This document shows, in pieces, positions 35,601 through 45,262 of a DNA stretch of 64,000 bases. Every line of letters starts with the position of its first letter. The first letter of the stretch is position 1. Where the stretch lies: positions 172,714 through 236,713 of the forward strand of contig WTPW01000086.1 in assembly GCA_009809945.1 (NCBI GenBank), read 5' to 3'. The DNA comes from Gigaspora margarita. Taxonomy: Eukaryota; Glomeromycota; Glomeromycetes; Diversisporales; Gigasporaceae. The translations under genes were made by a program, and so were the position numbers. The notes under the pieces were generated by a model. It saw only the letters and a program-made list of their open reading frames with translations, searched no databases and had not been told where the DNA came from.

Positions 35601-36260
35601 GTTGAAAAAGACGAATCTAAAGCATTTTATTATTATCAAAAATCTGCTGAATTGGGTAATGCTAACGGAATATATAATCTTGGAGTTTGTTATCAAAATG
35701 GAATTGGAATTGAAAAAGATAAAAACAAAGCCCTTATTTATTATCAAAAGTCTGCAGATATGGGACACATTAATGGAATATACAATCTTAGTAATTATCA
35801 AAATGATACTAAAGTCGATATAAATCGTACTGATGGTATAAACAATAATAGTTCTTGTTGCCAAAATGTAATTAAAGAAGTAAAAGATGAATGTAAGACA
35901 TTCATTTATTATCAAAATTTTGCTAATATGGGTTATGCTATCGGTATATATCATGTTGGTTATTGTTATCAAAATGGAATTGGTGTTGAAAAAAATGAAC
36001 ATATGGCATTTATTTATTACCAAAAATCGGCTGATATGGGCTATGTTGACGGTATAACCGGCGTTGCTTATTGTTACCAAAATGGAATTGGAATTAAAAA
36101 GGATGAATTTAAAGCATTTATTAATTATCAAACATCGGCTGATATGGGTCATGCTATAGGAATATTTAATCTTGGTGTTTGTTATCAAAATGGAATCGGG
36201 GTCGAAAAAGATGAACATATGGCTTCAACTTATTTTCAGAAATATTCAGCAGTAGTTTAA
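32628..36260 (+). CDS. Giant Sel1-like-repeat (SLR) protein, 1210 aa
   Basis: This is an uninterrupted 1210-codon frame. An in-frame TGA at 32622-32624 fixes Met1 as the first possible start; Met32 (32721) is the alternative. Residues 10-29 are strongly hydrophobic after KKKK, which could be a signal peptide or membrane anchor if Met1 is used. From about residue 65 to the end I count 31 tandem SLR units of about 36 residues. Their hallmarks are YCYQNGIGVEKDE, KAFIYYQKSA and MGHxxGIYNVG. SLR units fold as paired helices of the TPR-like class and form superhelical scaffolds that bind other proteins. Known relatives act in signalling, ER-associated degradation and chitin-synthase activation. Unit 18 carries a GNAGNAGNA insertion (about residues 670-686), and unit 28 (about 1054-1088) is degenerate. 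No kinase or other catalytic domain is fused to it, unlike many fungal SLR proteins. No intron is needed. The cellular partner is unknown. Confidence 0.95.
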   Translation: MIFDFKKKKILKFILIIIVKLSQTFACLFKTMLNDKLIPDIHNRFLCQKQNDINDIDTGIADEMNKWGYNYQKGIAGVEKDDHKAFIYYQISATMGHSNGNYNLGNCYYYGIGVKKDDHKAFTYYQKSAEMNNINGTLNTGVCYHKGIGVEKDEYKAFIYYKKSADAGDVSGMYNVGYCYDRGIGVKKDENKAFIYYQKSAHLGHVGGINNVGYCYNEGIGVEKDENKAFIYYKQSADLGHAKGIYNVGYCYQNGIGVKKNVHKSFTYYKKSADMGHTGGNFNIGYCYQNGIGVNQDDQKAFIYYLKSANMGHIEGMFNVGECYYYGIGVKKDDQMAFTYYQKSSDRGNAKATFSVGVCYYNGIGVAKNDLKAFIYYKKSAELGSIYGTYHVGYCYDEGIGVKRDEQKAFVYYQKSADMGHQDGIICVSYCYLHGIGVEKDESKVFDYYQKSANKNQAIGLYNVGYCYQNGIGVQKDEYKAFIYYQKSAEKGHIIGTFNVGYCYQNGIGIGKDNNKAFIYYQKSAEMDHPDGAFSLANCYYYGIGTDKNDHNASIYYRKSSDLGHVEGTYNAGIFYSKGIGVKKDDCKAFIYYQKSANMGHVSGTYYVGYCYFYGIGIEKDEQKAFIYYKKSAEMGHSRGLYNVGYCYLHGIGVEKDEHKAISYYQKFANTQKSGNAGNAGNADIGYSDGLNKLGFCYLHGIGVEKDKRKAFIYYQISDQMGNANGTFNLGSCYLHGIGVEKDEYKAFIYYQKSSEMGHADGSNSLGICYQQGIGVNINYYYAFFYYQKSANMGNINGIFNLGVCYQNGFGVEKDDQMAYIYYKKSADMGSAKGSYNVGVHYQHGIGIEKDEHMAFIYYQQSADLGYAVGIYRVGYCYQNGIGVEKDENKAFIYYKKSAEMNYIDGINDVGYCYQNGIGVEKDEYKAFSYYQKSANMDHAGGLYNVGYFYQHGICVERDKKKAFIYYQKSADLGNANGMNTIGYCYQNGIGVEKDESKAFYYYQKSAELGNANGIYNLGVCYQNGIGIEKDKNKALIYYQKSADMGHINGIYNLSNYQNDTKVDINRTDGINNNSSCCQNVIKEVKDECKTFIYYQNFANMGYAIGIYHVGYCYQNGIGVEKNEHMAFIYYQKSADMGYVDGITGVAYCYQNGIGIKKDEFKAFINYQTSADMGHAIGIFNLGVCYQNGIGVEKDEHMASTYFQKYSAVV

Positions 36261-36508
36261 ATTTTCTTTTTTTACCGAAATACGTAAAATTAATGTGCAT
36301 AAATAGGATAGTAATAAGTTATTTTAGCGTTAGATTGTACCCTGAACTATTATTTGGGATTTTTTAATTTATTCGTTAATTTTTTTACTGTACAAACTAT
36401 ATTTATATAGTAAAATATTAAAATCGCAAAATTAAATATGTTCTTAGCAATAATTAATGTAAATTACAAATATGTATTATAATAACCATTATTTTTTTGT
36501 AATTTAAT

Positions 36509-36514
36509 AATAAA
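36509..36514 (+). terminator. Possible poly(A) signal for the SLR gene
   Basis: AATAAA about 250 bases after the TAA stop, in T/A-rich sequence. In DNA of this composition the hexamer is expected often by chance, so support is weak. Confidence 0.25.
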
Positions 36515-37075
36515 ATGGTAATGAGAATTATTAAAATTAAATTATTGCATAATGTGAAAATGTTATCCATTTTTAAACTTTTTAAACTTTTTAATTCATG
36601 AGGTTATATATGTATGTGTTCATTCGTGTCACTACTAATCTCAATCCAAATATCAAAAATGTGTGTATAAAGATTAGTGATACAAATCGAAAGTTGAAAA
36701 ATCGATTAGTTGATCAAGTTGATAATTAATCGATTCCATTTTATAAAACTAGCTTAATCGATTAATCGATTAGTTGACTATTCGATTAATTAAATTAATT
36801 ACTCAACTAATCAACCAATTTGATTTTTCTAACTTTAAAAATTAAAATATACATATCAAAATTAACTCTTTGTGGATTCCAAATAGTGCTGCAACGGAAT
36901 ATAAACTGACACGGTTGGATACATAATTCAAATTCCATTGAATAAATAAAATTTAGTAATTATAAAACTTGAATTCAAGAATATTCAATTGATTTATCGA
37001 TTAATCGATTAGTTAACCAATCGATTAATCGATTTGTCAAATATAGCGGTTTGACAAAATTATTATTTGAAACTA
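36515..37075. repeat. AATCGATT-rich foldback region
   Basis: GAAAGTTGAAAAATCGATTA (about 36690) folds back on AATTTGATTTTTCTAACTTT (about 36820). Between and beyond lie many TTAATCGATTAATCGATTAG units, recurring at 36975-37040. A similar ATCGAT-rich stretch lies at 58024-58230. It probably represents one or two copies of an AT-rich foldback family. Confidence 0.55.
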
Positions 37076-37189
37076 GGCGCATGAGTTGTTTAAAGGGAGT
37101 TAGAATAGTGTATGCTATATTGTATCATAGTGAAATTATCAAATTTTTATCAATTTCATATTATAATTTATAGCAGAACAGATAAGGAT

Positions 37190-37385
37190 TTGTATTAAGG
37201 GCATGCAAATTTTTATAATTGGTTTAAATATCCTGACTGGGGCAGTAAAGTGAGATTTGTAAATTTTTTTTTAATACAGTTAACTAATAGAAGCTCTTTA
37301 TTTGACAATTATATAATATAGGGTGAAATATATAACAATTTCGCATGTTAATGCATTAGTAATAGCTTAATTTTTTTTATTAAAT
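37190..37385 (+). repeat. Isolated tail of the decayed gene family seen at 1257-4745
   Basis: GGCAGTAAAGTGAGATTTGT through TTTGACAATTATATAATATA and ATAACAATTT aligns with 4617-4745. The preceding 55 bases also resemble 4561-4616. Only the tail is present, so a longer copy was truncated here, or the tail is itself a mobile unit. Confidence 0.6.
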
Positions 37386-37988
37386 TTGACATAACTGTAA
37401 TTTTTCATGTTCTGGTTTGTTTCGATAGCATTTCACTTTAATATTTCACAATATATGTGAAATGTTATTGTACTATTGAAGCTATAAGAACACTTAATTC
37501 TCTGGAGGATAAGTTTTTGCTTTGCAACTTATTATTTGGGTGCTGCAAAAAAAAAACTGAAGTTTGGTGACAGAAAATTCTTATTGATTATTAATCAATT
37601 TGGGTTATATACTGTAATTAGTGATTGTGAAGTGAATATCAGATTTACTATTTGCAATCACTTAAATAAAGTAGTTAGACATTCTTATTACATATCAATG
37701 ATCAGAATGTTAACAATTTATTTTTTTATTCGAGTTACTTTAGCTTTTATCATTTACTATTAAATCTTTCAAATTGATCCTGTTAAATTTGATAAAAATT
37801 GATTTACTATCTCCATTTCTGCTATATAAATCTAATAGTTTATAATGTTTTCAAACTTGATAATTTCTCAGTATTGAAACAAAACTGTGTTCGTAGGTGT
37901 AGTGATAATTTGTTAATATATTTGCCACTTGACAATTTTAATTGTCCAAACATTCTATTATGATATACCTGCCTAGCGATTATAAGTA

Positions 37989-38152
37989 TTGTTGAACTAC
38001 CCAAATCTATATACATAGTGAACAGATTTTGTTTCAGTATTAAGTGGTTATCAAGTTTAAAAACATTATAAACTATCAGATTTATATAGCAGAAATAGAA
38101 TTGACATATTAATTTTTTATTAGATTTACAAGCTATTGATTTGATAAGACAA
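37989..38152. mobile_element. MITE M2 copy, TA-flanked
   Basis: The left end TTGTTGAACTACCCAAATC and the right end GATTTGATAAGACAA are imperfect inverted repeats, with TA on each side. The interior has AGTGAACAGATTTTGTTTCA and AAACTATCAGATTTATATAG, as in the 14436 copy. Confidence 0.7.
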
Positions 38153-38283
38153 TATATAACTAGCACTAGCCTTGTAATTGTTTTACTATTGAACCTCCTA
38201 AACTAATATTGTCAAAACTGATAATCTATCAATTCTAATAAAAAATTTAATCTACAACTCTTTTCTGCTATATAATTTTAATA

Positions 38284-38448
38284 CTGTCGAACCTCTCAAA
38301 ACTGATATGTATAGTGAACAGGTTTTTTAGTATTGAAAGATTAACAGGTTTGAAAACACTATAAACTATTAGATTTATATAGCAGAAATGGAGTTGGTAA
38401 ATTAAATTTTATCAGATTTGACAGGATCAGTTTTGAGAGGTTTAACAA
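38284..38448. mobile_element. MITE M2 copy, TA-flanked, well preserved
   Basis: The left end CTGTCGAACCTCTCAAAACT is matched by the right end GATCAGTTTTGAGAGGTTTA plus ACAA, with TA flanks at 38282-38283 and 38449-38450. The interior is shared with 14436-14591. No gene. Confidence 0.8.
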
Positions 38449-38516
38449 TAAGTTTATAATGTTTTCAAACCTGATAACCTTTTAATGCTAAAACAAAATC
38501 TGTCACTATACAAAAG

Positions 38517-40288
38517 CAGAAGTCAAGTTTTTTTTTGGCAGTGCTTATAGATCTTGAGTGGGTATTGTTACAGTTTGTCCACCCTACTCTTAATATGCTC
38601 AAGCTTGCATGCTCTTTAAAAATATATTATCATCAAAAAGTTAAAATTTTTAATATGTTAGTAAATAGTTTATTCATTGAGAATTATTGCATCCTTGTAT
38701 TATATTATTTATTTTATGATTAATAAATGATATAACAATAGAATGTGATAACTACTAATGAACAAATCATTTGCCAACACTTATGTATCTATAATAAAAA
38801 TATACTACTATAAACTGCTGGACTGGGTCTTTTTATTTTGCTAATTTTAAAATCTATAATTAGGCCTATGAGTCTTTTATATGGGTATAGATCAAATAAT
38901 TGAGAGGTTTATTCTATTTTATTTATTTGTATACCCAGGTCTTTAATTTTATCAAAACTTTATCCCATGTTGTAGATCTGGGTATATACAGGCTTTTATT
39001 TTGATTGGCCAATTTTTGTAGATCAACCTGTGATATAGTAAAAATTTTATTGGTTAATCAAAGTTAATCAAAATTAATCAAAGTTCTAAATTACCATGAA
39101 GAAAAAAACTGATATGTATAAAAATCACTATCTAAAATTAAATTAATACTAGCAGAAGTCTTTATTATGAAATTTCAATAATTTTAAATCTAAAACTATA
39201 AACTTGTTACAGACATAATTCCAACAAACCAAAATTTTATTAAAGAAATAATCTAACAAATTACAATCAAAAAAAGGAAAAAAATGCAAAAACAAATCAA
39301 AAACAAAAAGTACAAGAAATAAATATTTGATCTTATCTAGAACACTAATAGCTAAAAAAAAAATCAAACCCAACTTTTAGTACTGCTCTATATCAAACTA
39401 ATCGTTAATTTTATTTAATAATTGTTATGCAGTTACAGTACTACCACTTTTGCCTTAACTCTTTTCATGAAATCTATAAACCTTATGACTCTTAACTTCT
39501 TCTTCTTAGCCTATAATAAAGTCAGGTTTTATATTAGTTGTGATTTCGAAGAATAAGTTTTTATAAAATACATAAAAGGCAGCTTAAATTGCCAAGTTTA
39601 ATTGATTTATTGAACCTATAAATTAAACTTGAATTTCAAACATACCTCTCATCTAACTTCTGAATTACTTCATGGATTACCAAATTACTTTGACAGTTTA
39701 TAGGCCAGAAGGTACTCTTTTGCTTTTTTTGGTATTGAGTTTGGCCAATTCATCCCTGTGGCTGCCAAACCAATTTTGTAACTGCAAAACATTATGCCAC
39801 TATGTGGAACATATTGTATAACATACTGTATTGATCATCTAATCAAGTAAAGCCTGCTATATTGGCATATATAAAGGGGTCTGATATCTAAAAAGTTCTT
39901 GTATACAGTATGTTAAGTATGTACTGCACTAAGTTTTTTTACTAAAAATAAACATATGCGTTATTGTAACAGATCATTAATTTGTGATATAAAAACAATT
40001 ACTGTATTTTTATATAATAACATGCAGGGGTATAATTGCAAAATTTAGCCAAAATTAAACTTAATTTGGGCTATTATTCGAGATAATGCTATGAGTAAAA
40101 ATATGGTATATCAGATATAAATATCATGAAACAAAAGCATTACCAAATTTTTCTTTTGACCATTATTTAAAAAAAATTTATTTACTATTAAAAAAAAGCT
40201 ATGCAGCCAGGTTATTGATCACTGTCCCATGATATGAAAACCAGGTATATAATTTTGTATGGCCTAAATTAATTTTTTTTTCTTCCTT
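38517..40288. other. AT-rich spacer, nothing firm
   Basis: No sustained coding signal. The 62-codon frame at 38535 and the minus-strand frame at 39149-39373 are unsupported. On the minus strand near 39730-39640 a short protein-like run (NCQSNLVIHEVIQKLDE) hints at a very decayed coding fragment but is too short to assign. Confidence 0.35.
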
Positions 40289-40834
40289 TGTATACCTCGC
40301 CAGTCTCATTTATTCCAGGTTACGCTGTACCCAGTCACCAACTATCAAGTCCCCACCATGAACTTCGACCCCTAACTCGACTTCCATACTAGCCTCAACC
40401 CTTTTTGGAAGGTCCTCCAGAGAGGCCATATTTATGAACTGACAGCCCATGGGTACCTCATGGGTCCCTACTAGTGGTGTCCTGCACCAGCAACTGAGTG
40501 CCAGATTTTTTTACTTTTGAGGAAACATCAACCCCCAAATCCTAGCCAGGCTAGGTGCTTTAAGCTCGTAGGCACAGATCTTTCCCACTATATCTTGTGA
40601 CTTTGGTTATTTCTAAATCAGGTTCTAACTCAATTCATTTCACAGCCACAAATTTGAAATAATGGCTGCCCAATTAAGTCTGTCTGTGTGATGTCCTGGG
40701 TCCCTGTCTTCCCACAGTGTTTTAGTTCCCTAACTGGCTGGCTTTTTCTTATTTCGCCTTTGGGAGGAATTGAACTGGCAACCTTGTGATTTGTATCCTT
40801 GGAGCATAACCACTATGTTATCGACCCAGAGGAC
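40289..40834 (-). mobile_element. SINE-A, copy 3 (fullest)
   Basis: From 40834 on the minus strand the head reads GTCCTCTGGGTCGATAACAT and AGTGGTTATGCTCC, then the B-box-like AGTTCAATTCC. The body GAACTAAAACACTGTGGGAA...GGGACCCAGGACATCAC continues to GTGACTGGGTACAGCG near 40320. It matches copy 2 at 18381. CpG and GC content above the surroundings suggest a recent insertion. Confidence 0.8.
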
Positions 40835-40859
40835 CTAAATTAATATTATTAATGAGCTA

Positions 40860-41845
40860 ATAAAAATTTCTGTTATAGAATTTATTCACTATTATAAATA
40901 AGATGTGTTAACTAGCATTAAAATTATCAATTCTAAGCATACTGCTGCAAACAAAATTTTGTTACAGAGCTTATTCACTATTCAGATGAATATAATATGT
41001 GATTAAATTTTAGTTTGCATTAGAATGTCATAACTTTTATTGTAAATTATTGTAAACAATTTTATTACAAACTTACTATTATAATTCCACAATATGTAGT
41101 TAAGTTAGTTTATATTAAATTTGGTTGACTACAAAATTACTTGCTATTCTATTGACCATAATATGTAATTAAGATAAGTGAGTTAGTTTGTATTGGAATT
41201 GATCTACAGTGAGAACTCCCTAAATGCAAGTTATTGGGCCAAACTTATGGCTTGCATTTAGAGAACAATAAGAAAAATTGCATTTATAGAGGTTAGAAAC
41301 ATATTTGGGCCAGAATTTAAGGTTGAATTTAAAGAGGTGTTGCATTTAGGGGGATTGCATTTAGGGAGGTCTGACTGCACTTAAAAAGAATTTATTATAG
41401 TACTTATTTGCTATTCCAGTGACCACAATATGCAGTTAAAACGAAATAATTTGCATAGTAATTACATAGCAAGTTACTAAAAAAATCTATTGCAAGATTT
41501 ACACACTATTCAGTAACAGTTAAGTCTGGGATAGCTTGCATTGAAATTGTTGTATTTCTATCATGATTAACTGTGAATTATTCTGTTACAGAACTTACTA
41601 TTCTGGTGACTACAATATATGATCAATATGAGTTGGTTTGCATTGAAATGAATGTGATTTCTATTATGAATGAATAAAAAATTCCATTAAGAACTTACAA
41701 TTTTAATAACTACAATAAGTTGTTAAAATGAGTTAGTTTACATTGGAATTATTATAATTTCTATTGCAAGCATTGTTACAGAACTTACTCACTATTTTAG
41801 TAATTTCTATTGTTAGTACTGTAAATATTCTGTTGTAAAACCTAT
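40860..41845 (+). repeat. Satellite of about 115-bp units, interrupted by MITE M1
   Basis: Repeated order in each unit: GTTACAGAACTTACTATTC, TGGTGACTACAATATGTAGT, TAAAATGAGTTAGTTTGCAT, TGGAATTATTGTAATTTCTA. About eight diverged units are visible on either side of the insertion at 41207-41377. Fragments of the same unit reappear at 62735-62900. Confidence 0.75.
41207..41377. mobile_element. MITE M1 copy inside the 115-bp satellite
   Basis: CAGTGAGAACTCCCTAAATG and the reverse complement of CATTTAGGGAGGTCTGACTG form the ends. The left flank is TA and the right flank CA. The interior repeats GCATTTA(G/T)AG motifs. Compared with 24764, GTGCACTT has become GCATTT, giving a distinct subfamily. Confidence 0.8.
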
Positions 41846-41847
41846 TA

Positions 41848-42021
41848 CAGTAAAACCTCTATAACTGCACCTTCTACAAGTGCACACCTACTAAATACAT
41901 GCTCAAGTTCTGGCCCAAATATATACTTGCCCCTATAAATACACTTTCTCTTATTGATCTCTAAATGCATATTGTTAAAGCTTAGCCCCAAGAGTGTGCA
42001 TTTATAGTAGTGGTGTTACTG
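41848..42021. mobile_element. MITE M1 copy at the end of the 115-bp satellite
   Basis: Termini CAGTAAAACCTCTATAACTG and the reverse complement of ATTTATAGTAGTGGTGTTACTG. The left flank is TA and the right flank CA. The interior contains CTGGCCCAAATATA, as in the 41207 copy. Confidence 0.75.
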
Positions 42022-42479
42022 CATTATTCTTTTAACACACAACATATGGTTTACTAATGCATGTTATTAGTATTATCTATACCTCAAATTAATAATATCA
42101 AAGAAGTGTATAATGCATAATGCACAAAAGTTGATTTTTAAAATCATAAATAGATAAATGAGTTTGATAATATTATGTAGAAGACTGTGAGTATCATAGT
42201 AAAGACATAACTTTGGACATCTTGATTTTTACAATATACTATATATTTTTACTATAAAGTTTGGCATATATTTAGTAAATCTTTTATTATTATTGCTTGA
42301 TCAGCTGACATTATTCAAACCAACTGACTGACTTTATTTAACAAATATGAAAAACATATGGGAATAGAGAGGATTGCTAGCTAGCAAAAACCATCTTTCT
42401 AGAAAACTGTAACTCTTTATTCTAGTATAACATAACTGCTTTACTGTCCTAACCTCCTATAACCCGCATTTGTGTCAAA
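42022..42479. other. AT-rich spacer, nothing recognised
   Basis: No coding frame and no repeats beyond short AT runs. Confidence 0.4.
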
Positions 42480-42915
42480 TATAAACCTGCTCCCATTGCA
42501 GCTGTTGCACTACTGCTATTGCAGTCACAGAGCCTAATTACAACATGAGGTTCTTGCACTGCTATTGCAATCATGGAACCTAATCACAATATGAGGTCCT
42601 TGCACTGCTATTGCAGCTGTGGAGCCTAATTATCAACTTGAAGTCCTTGCACTGCTATTACAGCTGTGATATTATAAGAATTTAACCAAATATACTGCTA
42701 TTGCCTGATCATCAACATAAGGTTCTTGTACTGCTATTGTAGCTACAGAACCTAATTACAATGTGAGATTTTTGAACTGCTATTGCAGATGCAGTCTTTA
42801 GTTATCAACTTGAGGCCTTTGCCTAATTATCAGCATAAAGCTAATGTTTTAATTATCAAAATGAGGCTCTTGCACTAATGTTGTACCTAAATATACCATA
42901 AAATTCTTGCAATAC
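42480..42915 (+). repeat. Minisatellite of about 57-bp units, block 1
   Basis: Units follow the pattern CTTGCACTGCTATTGCAG, CTGTGGAGCCTAATTA, TCAACATGAGGTT. Six to eight units, diverged and length-variable. Related blocks lie at 43486-43830 and 45262-45565, all around the broken SLR copy. Confidence 0.75.
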
Positions 42916-42917
42916 TA

Positions 42918-43185
42918 CTATAATTTGTTATATAAGGTACCTGGGTATAATGTGGTAAAAACTTTGATTTGTACCTCAGGTACCTTGTATGGTATAAAGT
43001 ATGGTGTGAGTACATTGGTTAGAGCATGATATTAGCCCATATGTAAAAAAAATTATTATTAGTAAATTATTTGTGATTTGTACCTGGGTACCTTACAAAA
43101 TACTACAACAAATAGCCTTGAAATATACACAGTACAAATCAAAGGTGGTACCGATCAAAGGGTGTATTTTTCATGAAAATTATGG
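42918..43185. mobile_element. MITE family M3, CpG-decayed copy
   Basis: It aligns along its length with 27128-27415 (AAGGTACCTGGGTA, TTATTATTAGTAAAT, ACAAATAGCCTTGAAATATA, GGTACCGATCAAAGGG). Where that copy has CG this one usually has TG or CA. TA lies on both sides. Another MITE begins 11 bases after its end. Confidence 0.8.
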
Positions 43186-43196
43186 TATTACTGCTA

Positions 43197-43478
43197 GGGT
43201 TCCGCAATTTGATTTGATCTTCAAATATTTGAATCAAATATTTGATCAAATTCAAATTCAAATTTGACTATATTTGATTTGATCAAATTCAAATCTGGTC
43301 AAATTTGATTTGATTTGACAAATATATGATTTGATTTGAAAATTACTATTAAAAATTCAAATTTAAATCAAATTCAAATCCAAATATTTGAATCAAATCA
43401 AATTCAAATCAGGGTCAATTTGATTTGATCAAATTCAAATTGACTCAATATTTGATTTGATTTGAATTTGAGGAACCC
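43197..43478. mobile_element. MITE with GGGTTCC termini and TTTGATTTGAAT core
   Basis: Ends GGGTTCCGCAATTTGATTTG and the reverse complement of GATTTGAATTTGAGGAACCC, with TA on both sides. The interior is almost entirely iterated TCAAATTTGATT/AATCAAATTTGA and can pair with itself at many registers. Confidence 0.8.
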
Positions 43479-43485
43479 TAATTAC

Positions 43486-43830
43486 TGCTGCAAAGCCTAA
43501 TTATCAAACATATGGTTCTTGCACTGCTACTATAGCTACTATTGATGACTCATCATTTAATATGAGATATTTATTTTTTTTGCTGTTATCGTAGCCATTG
43601 GCTTAATTCAAGAAATAATTTGCATGACTATTGCAACTGTGGAGCCTAATCACTAACCTGAAGCCCAGTACTTTATCACAGCCACGAAGCTTTTGCTACT
43701 ATCCATCTGTGATATTTAGACACTATTTATAGCCGAATGTCTAATTATCAAACATAAGTCTTGCACTATTATTATAGCTGTAATGCCCAATTGCCAACCT
43801 GAATGAGACATTAAGCAAAGAGTAGGTAAG
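43486..43830 (+). repeat. 57-bp minisatellite, block 2
   Basis: Continues block 1 beyond the two MITEs (GCAAAGCCTAATTATCAAAC, GGTTCTTGCACTGCTACTAT). This shows that the MITEs inserted into a pre-existing array. Confidence 0.65.
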
Positions 43831-43884
43831 AAGAGAACCGCTCTAACAAAATCTAATTTCCCACAATATCTATAAATTGCTATT

Positions 43885-45262
43885 TATATTATATATAATG
43901 ATCTAACCAAATATACTTCATTGATATGATCACTATTATAAGCAATACTTTTATAATATTCGAATGCCTTTTATTCATATCTTTCAACTCCAATTCCATT
44001 TTCATAAACAATTCCCATGTAAAGCATTCATTCCTTAGGACTTGACACTTTAGATATTTCATCAGTATTAAGCATGTTAGCAAATTATCCATAACATTCC
44101 AATGACATTTATTCATCTATTTCAACTCCAATACCTTTTTCATAACAATATCCAACTCCTCCTGTTCCATAAGCAGCACCTATATTAGCAGATTTTTATA
44201 GTATTTGAATGCTTTTCTACCATTCCTTTCAGCTCCAATTCCTTTTTCATAACAATACCCAACTCTTTCTGTTCTATCAGCATCACTCATATCGACAGAC
44301 TTTTTTTTTACTATATATATAATACTCAAATGCATTTGTAGTTACTTTTAACCCCATACATTTTTCATAACAATATCCAACTCTTCTTGTTCCATAAGCA
44401 TTGCCAAAATCAGTAGATCTTTGTAATATTCAAATGCCTTTCTTTCATCCTTCTTAACTCTAATGCCTTTTATAGAGTTGCCTACTGTAATTGTTTTTAA
44501 CAAGTTGTAATATTACAACCTGTATATTATAATATTGCAACCTATATGTCATAAAGGTTGTAATTAATTATAGCAGACAACTCTAGCCTTTTAGTCATCA
44601 AAACCAAGAAAAGTATCAGTATTATATCCTTCTTTACAAAGCCAATTTTTAACTTGATCCTTATTCTGATTGGCCAAATGAAAACCAACATATGTAGCAA
44701 AACTTGACTATTCAAATAATGGTTTATAATAATTTGGAAGGATAATTCTATAAGAGAGTAGTAAAGATGTTCTTCAGCATTTAATGGCAAAAGATATATT
44801 CTTATAACCCTTAAATCAACAACATATTTTGTTGATTTACTCCATAAACTTGGTACAATAACTCTGCACTAGTGACAATATATAAGAAGGTATGAAAACA
44901 AAGTTTTAAAATTAGAATGAAAATTATTGAATATTTTTACTATAGCTCAATTAGATGACTTTATTTGGACGAAGAAGAACATATAGGTTTCGTAACAATA
45001 CCCAACTTCCCTCATTCCATTAGCATCCCCATATCAGCAAATTTTTATAACAACAGGCATCATTAAATATTCCATCCATATGTCCCATATATGCAGATTT
45101 TTGGCAATATTCAAAAGCTTTCTTTATATCTTTTTCAACTCCTACTTCATTTTTATAACAATATCCAACGTTATATATTTCATCAGAATGCCCTATATAT
45201 GCAGTTCTTTGATAATAATCAGATACCTTTTTTGTGTCTTTTTTGCATGCTACTCTCACCAC
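43885..45262 (-). pseudogene. Broken Sel1-like-repeat gene copy, antisense to the intact SLR gene
   Basis: Read from 45262 leftward, a frame gives KKVSDYYQRTAYIGHSDE, NVGYCYKNEVGVEKDIKK and AFEYCQKSAYMGHMDG, then shifts to VGYCYE near 45000. About 500 bases (44985-44480) without SLR sequence follow. SLR then resumes as VKKDERKAFEYYK, RRVGYCYEKCMG, VGYCYEKGIGAERNGRKAF and VGYCYEKGIGVEIDE, ending with ENGIGVERYE and KAFEYYKSIA near 43930. Several stops and frameshifts are present. The units resemble, but are not a recent copy of, those in the gene at 32628: here FEYYQK and CYEKG replace IYYQK and CYQNG. So it is probably a separate family member that died. The 500-bp gap may be an insertion or a lost non-repeat segment; a fragment FATYVGFHLANQNKDQVK is readable there. 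Confidence 0.8.

Larger units (their letters stand above)
37775..38516. mobile_element. Cluster of MITE family M2 copies and fragments
   Basis: Besides the two fuller copies listed separately, reversed fragments carrying CTGCTATATAAATCTAATAG (37813), TGAACCTCCTAAAC (38190) and TTATAATGTTTTCAAACCTG (38454) occur in both orientations. At least five insertions are packed into 740 bases, so family members preferentially land in or beside each other or were amplified locally. Confidence 0.7.

Noticed and set aside
35454..36218. 254-codon minus-strand frame and other long frames inside the SLR gene
   Set aside because: The 36-residue repeat codes without stops in several frames because of its codon pattern. 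The antisense frame repeats with the same 108-base period (MTHISRFLIINKC...), so it mirrors the real gene.
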